A stretch of 64,000 nt of DNA from Gigaspora margarita. Its lineage: Eukaryota; Glomeromycota; Glomeromycetes; Diversisporales; Gigasporaceae. The stretch lies in contig WTPW01000080.1 in assembly GCA_009809945.1 (NCBI GenBank), positions 126,505-190,504 on the forward strand, written 5' to 3'. Below the pieces are notes generated by a model that had not been told where the DNA came from, did no database searches, and was given only the letters and a program-made list of their open reading frames with translations. Every line of letters starts with the position of its first letter. Position 1 is the stretch's first letter. Both the position numbers and the translations under genes were made by a program. Positions 10,148 to 22,100 of this stretch are shown here, piece by piece.

Positions 10148-12195
10148 AATATTTATACGATGTTCGAACTGCGAATGTTTAATCGCTTGCTTGGTAAGCA
10201 TTAGTGTGTATATGCATAAAGGTATATTATATTCGTTTATCTATTATCCCAGTTTATCTTGTTATTAGGTAATATCAAGTGGATCAAAGTCAATAATACA
10301 GCAGAATCGGGATCTTAACCTATATATAAAATAGTAGAACAGCAATCAATATCAGCAGTCAAGCGATGACTATGAGAAATTAAACTACAGAATCAGGTAT
10401 AGCACTTAGAAAGTCAGAATAACAATTTTATGCGATACAAATATTAATTAATCTCAAAGAGAATTTTAAAGCTTAGAATTATACGATTGGGTAAATTTGA
10501 TAAATTTGCCAAGTTGTAAGGCCAACATGAAATTGACATCGATATCATAAAGGTTAGCTTGAATAATTGTAATAAGAATTAAATAAAAAATATAAATATT
10601 AATTAATTGTATATTAATTGAAAAGTTGAGCAAATTTGTGTCAGTGATAAAGAATTGATCTGAGATACGTATTTTATTTCCTTTTTTTTTTTTGAACGAT
10701 TTTTTTTAAAAGTAATTATTTTTTTAACTAATTGTAAATTTTTTCGAATTTGATATAAATTAGCTATTCCATACGAATATCAAAAGCTTTAAACTCTAAG
10801 TTATATTACTTATNTAATTGTATATTAATTGAAAAGTTGAGCAAATTTGTGTCAGTGAAAAGAATTGATCTGAGATACGTATTTTATTTCCTTTTTTTTT
10901 GAACGATTTTTTTTAAAAGTAATTATTTTTTTAACTAATTGTAAATTTTTTCGAATTTGATATAAATTAGCTATTCCATACGAATATCAAAAGCTTTAAA
11001 CTCTAAGTTATATTACTTATCTACAAAAAATATAAATAATATTTATTAATATTAAATAACCATATATAAACAATTTAGCCCATCTCTATATATAAGATGC
11101 AATATGCGAAGTTTCTATATATATTCATACCCTTGCTTCGCTATATGCATTTTTCCAATAAAATGCAAGATTTTGGGAACGTACACGAAATATTCAATAT
11201 CACTTCATTTCTGGTATGAACTTATATGGATTATATAAAATTTGTATCGGCATTTATTTCGAGTATAATAAGTACCATTAAAGTCGTTAGTAGAACATAC
11301 TCTGTAGTAACCCAGTATACTCCAGTTTAAAGATAGAGTAGGTTGAGATATATCAAGAATTATATAATAACCCGGAGGTGCAAACCTGGGTTGCATAGTA
11401 CAATTTCGCAAGTATTTGGTTTAATATATAGTTAAATTGTATGACACGATTCTGCGATACACAATATTTATATTAGGTTTATCTAGCTGCTAGTATCTAA
11501 TAATTAACAGATAATCTAGATAATTATCTGAATAATAGAATTATGAACAGATCATCAGGAAGTTTTTAAATCAATGATTAACTTGTAGATTATTTTAAAA
11601 GGTTAAACATCATATATTTAACAATAATATACAACTATATATTTAACAACCTAGGATAAACAATATATTATACATGTATTATGCAACTATTGCGGTTAAA
11701 CAATATGTTGTACAACATGTTGTATATCAAATTGAAAATTGTATATTAAGAGCATTATAAGTTTTACTATCAGTAAAGCAAAATACTTAGATAACCTGAT
11801 GGTTGAACTTTATTAAATCCCTCTAGGTCTCAAATTATGTTCGCATTAACCATTAATAAAATTCATATTAATTTAGTAAGTATAATGATATGACTATCTA
11901 TTGATTTATCTAAGCTTTCAACTTATATGTTTACCATACCTCTAACTTATTATAATTCTTGTCCAAATTATAGTGTATTATAATTTATATGTATATGTTG
12001 TAATATATTAATATAATTAAGCCATTTGTAACTATATATCCGATATTTAATCTGATCACTAGATACAGTGTAATGATAACTATTCTTTTATCAAGAATTA
12101 TTCAACATTTCTAAATTAGGCATATATTTATTCGCTCTTGATTTAGCACCAGCTACTTATTTATTTAATATATAGTTACCATAAATAACATAAAT
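10148..12195. repeat. AT-rich non-coding region with a tandem duplication split by N
   Basis: A segment of about 205 bases beginning AATTGTATATTAATTGAAAA occurs at 10605-10813 and again at 10815-11020, joined by a single N at 10814. The copies differ slightly (a T-run length and TGATAAAG versus TGAAAAG). A CAGATAATCTAGATAATTA motif at 11505-11560 matches the large element's sub-terminal repeats. Nothing else is recognisable, and the short ORF at 11205-11411 has no supporting features. Confidence 0.6.
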
Positions 12196-15059
12196 TTAAA
12201 ACATGAAAACATTTGCAAAGTATTTATTTTCACTATTAAAGCATGGTACTATATGTACAAGTTCTATTAATGAATCAACTGGAATAAAGCTATAAATATT
12301 TGTAAGAGTTATCCATGGGCACTCGTACTTATATAAACGATTTAAATGTTTAAAATCATACCACCTAACAAGTGCTAATTCAAATGAATTTTCTAATGCT
12401 AGAGTTCTTACTGAACAAACCATTAAAACCTAATAATATTTAAAATTATTTTTAATTTAATTATACAGTAAGAAAGGTTTTATACCTCGTAATTTATTAA
12501 TAAGATCATGTGATTTTGTCATTGCTATTATATTAAACAATTAAAAAAAAAAGTACAAGCTGTTAAATACCTTTGCAAAACATGTTCCATCATAAGTATT
12601 ATATTGACCCATTTCTTCATTTATGTTAACCAATACATTATCAAACTGCACATAGTTATAGTAATCAGACATTGCTCTAACTGTATCTTCACTTGAACTT
12701 ATAGCCGAATTGTACCAGGTTATAAATATTTCCATATTATCTATTCTTAAAATATCGTGAAGAGAATTAAAGAACTCATCCAATGCTATATAAGATGATC
12801 AAAACCATCCAAAGCTTCAGGAGCAAGTTGATGTAATCTCTTATACGAGTTAACAAATTCATCAAATTCTAATAGATTAAATGTTCCGCTATTACCAATC
12901 AATGCATGTTGCATTTGTTTTTTGCTTTTGGTCATTGGTTCTTTTAGTTGGTGCAAGTATTTAATAATATTTTGACGTTGCACCATTAATAGAAGTAGAT
13001 ATTTAATAAATTTTATTATTATACAAACATTCTTTTCAATAAAAATACTTACAGTTTTTAGCATTTGACTAACTGCCTCTCGTCGGTTGCTTATTCAATA
13101 AGATTTTTAACCCATTCTTTATGTAATGATTCGTATGTTTCTGTAGAAAACCCATTAATTGCACCATGTTCTTTAATTGTTGGAATTATGTGACATATCC
13201 AATTATGTAACTTTGGAAACCGTAAGTTTGAGTTAGAAAATGATGAAAAAAGTTTGGTAAACCCTCTAGCCCATTTTGTAATCAATGACTATATAAAAAA
13301 ATTAAGTAATTAATGTAGTTGAAAATAGCAGTTATATAAAAAAAACATGTTTTAAAAGTAAGCAAATCTGATTCACTATATGTATCTTTTCGTAAAAAAA
13401 TATACATTTGATTCCAATTGACATATAGTTCTACAAGCTGTTTATCTATGTTTATAGCTTGGTATATAGTATAGTTCTTTTTATNTAACTTTCTAATAAT
13501 TCCATCAACTACAAATACTAATTGCTGTATCATTGCTTTAAACTCTGCTGCAGTAAACCGCTTAATATTACCCAATCCCTTTTTAAATAATTTAAGACCT
13601 GGGAAACGTGGTATATTTGTCAATCTGTTGTCAAATTCCGTAATTCTACTTGATCCACACCATTCTCTTAAAAGGTCACGTGTAAATATTACTTGGTGGT
13701 TATATAATCCTAGATCTAAGTGGTGCATACGATCGGGCAAACATGCTTGATAAACATTTAACTCCCTATGAAAAATAACAATACTAATATTGTAGAACTG
13801 AAAAGTTAAAAGTTATAGTATATATATACACATACACCTTATACATACAGCAGACTCCAAAACGAATTCTCCATATCATATAGTGAATATTCTTTTGTAT
13901 GACCCTGTTGTATTACACGTTTCATTGTTGCAGGAGTACGCAAAACAATAGATGTATAGCTAATTGTTGGTTTGTTAAATTCTGTTCTTGGTGTCAAGCA
14001 AAAATGACACGGCATATTGCAAACTGTGAAGTTATATATTAGTGTAATAACTGACTGTTCAGGTAGATCACCTAATATTAGCGATAAAAATAGATAACAC
14101 CAAAATAAACTATTATCAGTATACAGCTCAATGCCAGTAGGATTTGATCTTATTGGTTCAGTTAGAACCTCCATTGAATGGTGAAAAAGTTGATATTTAG
14201 TCAAAGTATTGCCAGATCCTTTAATTGTTGGCAAATATGCTAGTAATGCCTTTGCATCAGATTTGTTACGATGCCATATAGGAATATTGTCTAGTGTTAA
14301 GTATACTGGATGTTCAGATGTTTTTCCTAATATATCACATGTTGTAGCATCTGAATAAAAAATGATTGATAAAATTTTGCATTTTTATTAATTGATGCTT
14401 GGGTTCGACTCCACCAATTTCCGCTATATTGCTCTCTATAGCATTGTTCTGGCTCACTATTTTCTTTGGCAGTAAACTTAGGTAAATAATCAAAAATGCA
14501 ATGTTTAAAAAGTTCAGGATTATTTAAAAGCTCTTTAACTGCATCAAAGAGTGATCGGTGATGCAATGTATATTCTATGTTGTCGCATTCTATAGTAGAT
14601 TTTGAATATAATATATGTGGAATATTTATTAAATCAAATAGCTTGCGACCTTGCTTAATATTGGTGGGCAGGACTACATTTGGATCTATTCTGTAATTAT
14701 TGAACCATTTAATAAGTTCATTACTAATGCTATCTGATAGATGATGTTTCATTACTATTTCCATATACGTGCATATGCTGGGTGTGGAAACTTTGGTGGT
14801 TGATAAATAGTAGTTTTACATAGGTGTTGTGCAGACCGCACATTAATTATATCAATAATATTAGACCCTGCATAATTATCAAGTTCATTTAACAACTATA
14901 CAAATACTATCTTCCTCCTCTATAATCACGCGGTTGGTTGCAGCAAAAATGGTGATTATAAAGAGGTGTGATTATATAGTAATTACCCTATATAATTACA
15001 TTTAATACTGTGGTTTATATTATGTGATTATATAGAAGTAAATATTATAATCACAAATA

Positions 15060-15830
15060 GTTGCTACATATAAAAGTCCAAATTGTACTAAGCGAATCAA
15101 CTTTTATGCATTAAGTAAAGTTGTTTGGAATAACAAATTACACATATCCTAAAAGTTTCATATAATTTGGACGAACTTTTATTAATTAATTTCTTTACTT
15201 TATGTTAGACGAAAAAAAATAAATTATTTTTTTGTCCAACATATAATAAAAAAAACAAATTAATAATAGTTTGTCAAGTTTATCAAAATTCCAGAATATG
15301 TATAATTTGCATGTCAAACAGCTTTCTTAATATGTTAATCGATTTACTTACCATAGATTCCTGAAAATAAGCTACCTCTTTGTTTTAACCAAAAAACCCA
15401 AAAACTTATTTACTCGAAAATAAGCTACTCCCACGATCGATAATAGTCACTACATAGTAAAGTCCAAATTTTACTATGTAAATCGATAATAATCGCTTAA
15501 GTAAACTTATTGAAAAGATCAAAATACACATACAATAAAATTTTTAGCAAAATTAAAGAACATTTTATTATTTGACTTTTGACTTTTACGTTCGACGATA
15601 AAAATAAAATTTTTTAAAAAAATATATTCGACGAACGTAAAAATTAAAAGTCAAATAATAATAAATATTCCAATTTGGATAAAAATTTTAGAGTATATGC
15701 ATTTAGATCTTCTGAACAAGTTTACTTAAGCGATTATTATCAATTTATTTAGTAGAATTTGGACTTCACTATGTAGCAACTACTTGCGATTACTAAAAAC
15801 TAAATTTAATCCAAAATCCGATTTTTTGTA
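15060..15830. repeat. Foldback of the 'CTACATAGTAAAGTCCAAATT' family
   Basis: Nested arms: an outer pair around 15060-15180 and 15780-15850, and a tighter pair 15440-15600 / 15610-15790. The latter contains GTCACTACATAGTAAAGTCC and its complement, plus AATCGCTTAAGTAAACTTATT. The same family appears at 35570-35945 and three times within 37180-38310. It is non-coding. Confidence 0.7.
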
Positions 15831-15949
15831 TAGTAAAATTTAGACTTTTATATATGATATTGTGATTATATAAGAGTATTTTACTAATAAAAAAATCTCA
15901 AAAATCTTCTAAAGAATGTGATAGTGATTATAAGCTATTTGTGATTATA

Positions 15950-16299
15950 CAGTGCAGGACAGCATAAAATATCTAATATCTATTAAGAAAACTTTAAAGT
16001 GTTATAACTTCTTTAAAACAAGCTAAATCAAAAAACCCTCTGACAAACTGATAGATTTTTAGATAAACTACATTTCTGTCAGAGGATTTTTGTTTATTTT
16101 TTGTTTTGAAGAAGTTATAAAGGATTAAAGTTTATATGATTTCAAAAAATTAGCGTTTAATATAAAAAAAAAGAAAAAATATATAATTTTTAACCAATCA
16201 AAATCAATTATACAAAATTAGCCAATTAGAATTGATTATATAAGCACCCAAATTGGCGCCTATATGTATATATTGAATGTTTTATACTGTCCCGCACTG
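15950..16299. mobile_element. Mariner-type MITE
   Basis: 350 bases with inverted ends CAGTGCAGGACAGCATAAAA and CAGTGCGGGACAGTATAAAA, flanked on both sides by TA (15948-15949 and 16300-16301). CAGTGC-type ends with a TA duplication are the classic Tc1/mariner layout. No transposase is encoded. It is nested in the element at 14907-16399. An element with related ends lies at 32319-33307. Confidence 0.8.
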
Positions 16300-18663
16300 T
16301 ACAAAGGTATTTTATATATAAAAAAAATGGTTGTTAAAATTTGTATGATTATATAGAAGTTGTAACTATAAAGGAGATGATTGTAGAGGAGGAAAACAGT
16401 ATATAGTTATGGTTAATCCCATAAAATGATCTATGAAACGTAGAAATTACACCAAATTTTGTTTCTTTACCTGTTCATTATATTGTTCTATTTCTTCATC
16501 CTGATTATTAAATTGATTTATTTTTTCTTCTTGTTCATTATCTTGATTATTATCAACAGTAAATTCATTAAAAAAAATAGATAAGAATAGCTTTCTTTTT
16601 GGTTTTTTTTTTCTTTTGCTAGAAATATTAGATGAGGTACTGGGTTCACATAAAAGTTCTTGAAGATCATTGTTCTCTGCATATCATATATCTTTATGTA
16701 CTCTTAAGTGATTTCAATAACTATTCCTTCGTGAAAACGAAAGTGGGCAATAGCAGCATTGGATATTACCCTTTTTTCCTCCTTTAGAAAGTTGTTTTTG
16801 CATTCTTGTTTGGGACATTTTCAACTAAACTTTTTTTATTGAAAATAAAAAGATAATACATATATGAAGAATTTTTAAATTAATAAGTAATGAGACAAAT
16901 TGTAGTTTTATGATCATGTATATAGTCGCTCAAATTAAGGGCTAATAATTATATAATTAAGTATCAGTAAAAGTATCAGTTAAGGTGCATAAGAAATATA
17001 AAATTAAGGTAAAAGTCAAATATGGTATAATAAATTATGATGTAATTAAAATAAAAGTAACTTTTATATAAGAAAATATATTATATAGCTAATTTTAAAG
17101 TCAAATATTATTATATAAGGATCGTAAGCACCTCTTTTTCTTCTTTTGATCAAATAAAATAATAGTAATAACTTATATTCAATTTTTGGCGAAGTCTTTT
17201 TTTGTATGCATATAAAAAATATTATATACATATTGTTTTTGTTTACTAATATAAAAGAGAAACGCTAGATTTAATATATATATTTTTTTACTTGCTTCTT
17301 TTCAATTTTTCTTACCATTATTATCCTTCTCTTTATTTCTTTACCATGTACCGTAACAAAAGTAGAACAAATAAAGTCATATCTCAATATGATATAGCTA
17401 ATAATGACTTAGAAGCACTTGCACTTCCATCCTATACTTCATCACGTAAAACTTTACAAGTAAATACTGAAGTTTCAAGACCATCAAATCTTGAAAATAA
17501 AGAAGATACTATATCTAAGGTTATTCTGCTAATAAATTTTATTTTTTTGTAAAATTCATAATTGTATTTGACCCTTGATACAACTAAAGTATTATTATTT
17601 TTGATTACTATAGGGTGACAAAGCAGGCAAGCTCTCATCAATTTAAGACCAGTGATGATTATCAACTTCTAAAGAGTCACAACAACAAACACCACAATAT
17701 GAACCACAACAATCATCTCAAAAAGGTTCACAAAATTTATTCCAAAAACGATCACATCAGTTGACCCATGGAGAATTGCGATCATTTCATGGAGAACCAC
17801 AACAATCCAATACATCAATACTTTCCAAATGTCTATATAATGATACAGGTAACAATAATAGGCTTTTTAATTATTAATATTAATTGGCAATGTAAGAATA
17901 TATTGAATGCTTAAATATTATTGCTAATTAGCAATTTTCTTATGTTATTCACATTTATATTACTAGACACTGATAGTAGCACATCTTCTAAAAGTAAGTT
18001 TTAATTTATATGAAACAAAGAATTGATATTTAACCTCAATACATTTACAATTTGATATAGTATTAAAGTTAACAAATGAAGACCACACCTTGTTACAAAA
18101 GATAATGCAATATTCAAATAGAAGCATCGAACTGGCTCTTGAAAATAAGGATGCGATCTCTCGAATTGAAGCTTCTTTAAAAGATTTTATGAAAACTATT
18201 ACTAATGATAATAGTGATAATGATGTAATAGTTGAGCAATTAAAGCCAAAAAAAGCCAAAAAATGGTTTATAGTAAGTAGGGTTCCAATTCGGATTGGAA
18301 ATTCAAACCCGTGACCCGTTGGGTTAACACTTTTTATTAACCGGAAACCTGAAATCAAAACCAGTTACTTGATTAAACTGGATNATCTTGATTATTATCA
18401 ACAGTAAATTCATTAAAAAAAATAGATAAGAATAGCTTTCTTTTTGGTTTTTTTTTTCTTTTGCTAGAAATATTAGATGAGGTACTGGGTTCACATAAAA
18501 GTTCTTGAAGATCATTGTTCTCTGCATATCATATATCTTTATGTACTCTTAAGTGATTTCAATAACTATTCCTTCGTGAAAACGAAAGTGGGCAATAGCA
18601 GCATTGGATATTACCCTTTTTTCCTCCTTTAGAAAGTTGTTTTTGCATTCTTGTTTGGGACAT

Positions 18664-19190
18664 TTTCAACTAAACTTTTTTTATTGAAAATAAAAAGATA
18701 ATACATATATGAAGAATTTTTAAATTAATAAGTAATGAGACAAATTGTAGTTTTATGATCATGTATATAGTCNCTCAAATTAAGGGCTAATAATTATATA
18801 ATTAAGTATCAGTAAAAGTATCAGTTAAGGTGCATAAGAAATATAAAATTAAGGTAAAAGTCAAATATGGTATAATAAATTATGATGTAATTAAAATAAA
18901 AGTAACTTTTATATAAGAAAATATATTATATAGCTAATTTTAAAGTCAAATATTATTATATAAGGATCGTAAGCACCTCTTTTTCTTCTTTTGATCAAAT
19001 AAAATAATAGTAATAACTTATATTCAATTTTTGGCGAAGTCTTTTTTTGTATGCATATAAAAAATATTATATACATATTGTTTTTGTTTACTAATATAAA
19101 AGAGAAACGCTAGATTTAATATATATATTTTTTTACTTGCTTCTTTTCAATTTTTCTTACCATTATTATCCTTCTCTTTATTTCTTTACC
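18664..19190. promoter_or_regulatory. Divergent intergenic region between P1 and X1
   Basis: A 527-base AT-rich stretch (duplicated at 16819-17345) separates the start codons of the oppositely oriented P1 and X1. It would have to hold both promoters. TATA-like runs such as TATATAAG are present, but the composition makes individual calls unreliable. Confidence 0.4.
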
Positions 19191-22100
19191 ATGTACCGTA
19201 ACAAAAGTAGAACAAATAAAGTCATATCTCAATATGATATAGCTAATAATGACTTAGAAGCACTTGCACTTCCATCCTATACTTCATCACGTAAAACTTT
19301 ACAAGTAAATACTGAAGTTTCAAGACCATCAAATCTTGAAAATAAAGAAGATACTATATCTAAGGTTATTCTGCTAATAAATTTTATTTTTTTGTAAAAT
19401 TCATAATTGTATTTGACCCTTGATACAACTAAAGTATTATTATTTTTGATTACTATAGGGTGACAAAGCAGGCAAGCTCTCATCAATTTAAGACCAGTGA
19501 TGATTATCAACTTCTAAAGAGTCACAACAACAAACACCACAATATGAACCACAACAATCATCTCAAAAAGGTTCACAAAATTTATTCCAAAAACGATCAC
19601 ATCAGTTGACCCATGGAGAATTGCGATCATTTCATGGAGAACCACAACAATCCAATACATCAATACTTTCCAAATGTCTATATAATGATACAGGTAACAA
19701 TAATAGGCTTTTTAATTATTAATATTAATTGGCAATGTAAGAATATATTGAATGCTTAAATATTATTGCTAATTAGCAATTTTCTTATGTTATTCACATT
19801 TATATTACTAGACACTGATAGTAGCACATCTTCTAAAAGTAAGTTTTAATTTATATGAAACAAAGAATTGATATTTAACCTCAATACATTTACAATTTGA
19901 TATAGTATTAAAGTTAACAAATGAAGACCACACCTTGTTACAAAAGATAATGCAATATTCAAATAGAAGCATCGAACTGGCTCTTGAAAATAAGGATGCG
20001 ATCTCTCGAATTGAAGCTTCTTTAAAAGATTTTATGAAAACTATTACTAATGATAATAGTGATAATGATGTAATAGTTGAGCAATTAAAGCCAAAAAAAG
20101 CCAAAAAATGGTTTATAGTAAGTAGGGTTCCAATTCGGATTGGAAATTCAAACCCGTGACCCGTTGGGTTAACACTTTTTATTAACCGGAAACCTGAAAT
20201 CAAAACCAGTTACTTGATTAAACTGGATAATACAGTTATGCGATTAGACCAGGTAACATGGTTACCTGATTATACAGATGACACAGTTGCCTGGGTGATA
20301 CAGATACCCAGTAGTTGTTGTGAGACCCCCCTATGATCATTAATCTTTTTACAATAATAAATTCTAACTCCTAGCTAATGCAAAACTCGGATATATGGTG
20401 CACAATCGCAATTGCCATCACAATCATTTGATAAAATTAATTAATCATCAGAGGTTATACACTTCGCAAGCACAATGAATTTAACTCAAACAGATAATTT
20501 TATATTTTCTACATAATTACTGATTATAAAATTTTAGTACTAATTTCACTTTTATTAGAATGCAGTATNTAATTCCATAAAAATTTTGAATACACTTTAT
20601 TTTGATACTATAACCTGAATAAATAATGATTCAATTTTTATTACTCAGATAATAAGCTTATTCTTTGGNGCTTTACCTTTTTTATAATGTTCAACTAAGT
20701 CTTGCAAAATAGCAGTTCACATATAAAANATCGTATTNATAATCAGATGTGTTTAAACATGAAGATTAATAATGTAAAATTAGTAAAACCTGTAATATAT
20801 TAAGTGGAATAAGCGATAATTATCTTTAAACAGCAAAAAATATAAAATAAATAGACACTTANATAAAAAATTTTATAAAATGTAANTTAAGAAGTTAACA
20901 AATTCATCCGATCGAAGGTTTGGAACAATTTTATCTACCTATCATTTGTTATTGTCATTATAATTAAAATACTTAAACAATTCCTTTTTTACAGCTATCA
21001 CAACAATTAATACGATCATTTTATTTGCTACATTGCTGATTCTATTCTACGCTGATGATTCTATTCTACGTTTATGATCCTCAAAATATTATATTATAAT
21101 GCTGCTATTATTAGTTGCTATTTCCTTTGCAATACCATCCAATCTCAATCTCTATTGGTTAAACATTTTCATAATATTCAAGNTAGAACNAATATAATAA
21201 ATTTGTCTAATCGATAATCTACCACTTTTCTATAATCATCCAAATTCCAATAATCCAAATATTTATCTACATCTACGTATTTCAAAGTTCCATTTCGCAT
21301 GCAGAATTCAATTAACGCTTCAACATATCTCTTATTAAGGCGATTAATTAATAGTTTTTTTTTTAAAGATATAACCTTTATAATATTTCGTTAGATCATA
21401 ACATACATAACATCTATTAAACTAAATCGCTTATTAAAAATTTTAAAGACAAAATCACTAAAATCGTATAAATAAATCCCTTACATATATTTTATAGTTC
21501 ATCCAGCTTAAAAATGGAAAAATGTTGCATATTACGCTTGAGAAACAACATTTGTTCAACCATATCAGGCTGAAGCCTATTACGCAATGCTGTTATGTGT
21601 AAGCCTGCGTCTGAAAACAGACGCTCGGAAGGGACCGATGTAGCTGGGACTGACAAATATTTCTGGGCCAATTTTGATAAAATAGGATATTGTCCTGAAT
21701 TGTCTCGCCACCACACCAAAGGATCACATTGTCTTTTTTGAGTAGGTTCACGAAGATAATGATCAACCTCAGTCTCTTTATCAATTTCGTTTGATTCTTC
21801 AATACTATACAAATCTGAAACTAAATCATTAGCCATTGTAGAGTTATAAGTTGGCATATTAGACGATTCATAATTTTTTGTGGTATTTTCAGCTAAAGGT
21901 TGGCGACGCCCTTCTTCATTACAAAGTCCTTGTACCGTGCTGATTACAGTTTGTTTTGTACTTTCATCATCAATAAACTTTAGATTTTTTATTCGTGGGT
22001 CCAAAAATGATGCAATAAGTGCAGCTTCTTCAGGAATATCCCAATACTCTTTAAGAGAAAAATAGCTTGTTGCTTTGACTAGATCATACAATTCTTTAGC

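Larger units (their letters stand above)
14907..16399. mobile_element. TA-flanked non-autonomous element inside P1
   Basis: The ends read CTATCTTCCTCCTCTATAAT (left) and, inward on the minus strand, CTGTTTTCCTCCTCTACAAT (right). Each is flanked by TA (14905-14906 and 16400-16401), the Tc1/mariner-type duplication. Motifs such as TGATTATATAGAAGT recur near both ends. The element interrupts the transposase between its zinc-finger region and catalytic region, so it is younger than P1. It contains a foldback (about 15060-15830) and a second TA-flanked MITE (15950-16299). Confidence 0.7.
12196..16818 (-). pseudogene. Plavaka-like transposase (P1), interrupted
   Basis: In coding order: ATG at 16818; a C2H2-type zinc finger CCYCPLSFSRRNSY-x-NHLRVH with a TGA at x; a second TGA; then a KRKKKPKRK basic stretch and a Q/E-rich linker. 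A 1.5-kb insertion (14907-16399) follows. The catalytic region (14764-13282) holds LYSKST.., SDATTCDILGKTSEHPVYLT, LPEQSVITLIY with PCHFCL, and PDRMHHLDLGLYNHQ. Later pieces hold INGFSTETYESLHKEWVKN and the C-terminal ALVRWYDFKHLN ... IVPCF. A GT-AG intron of 83 bases (13766-13848) restores frame between FWSLL and ELNVYQAC; others lie near 13300 and 12430-12550. Frameshifts occur near 14390 and 13095. These motifs characterise the Plavaka group of fungal cut-and-paste transposases associated with the KDZ radiation. It is divergent to X1, 527 bases away after collapsing the duplication. Confidence 0.8.
16540..20228. repeat. 1,844-bp tandem direct duplication joined by one N (probable assembly artefact)
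   Basis: 16540-18383 and 18385-20228 are base-for-base the same as far as read, except for an N at 18772. They are separated by a single N at 18384. The unit starts inside the P1 zinc-finger linker and stops 106 bases inside the hAT. Both boundaries are arbitrary with respect to features, and a truncated hAT end sits in the first copy. Two contig ends overlapping by 1.84 kb but joined without merging would give exactly this. A very recent true duplication cannot be excluded. Copy 2 is used here for X1. Confidence 0.8.
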
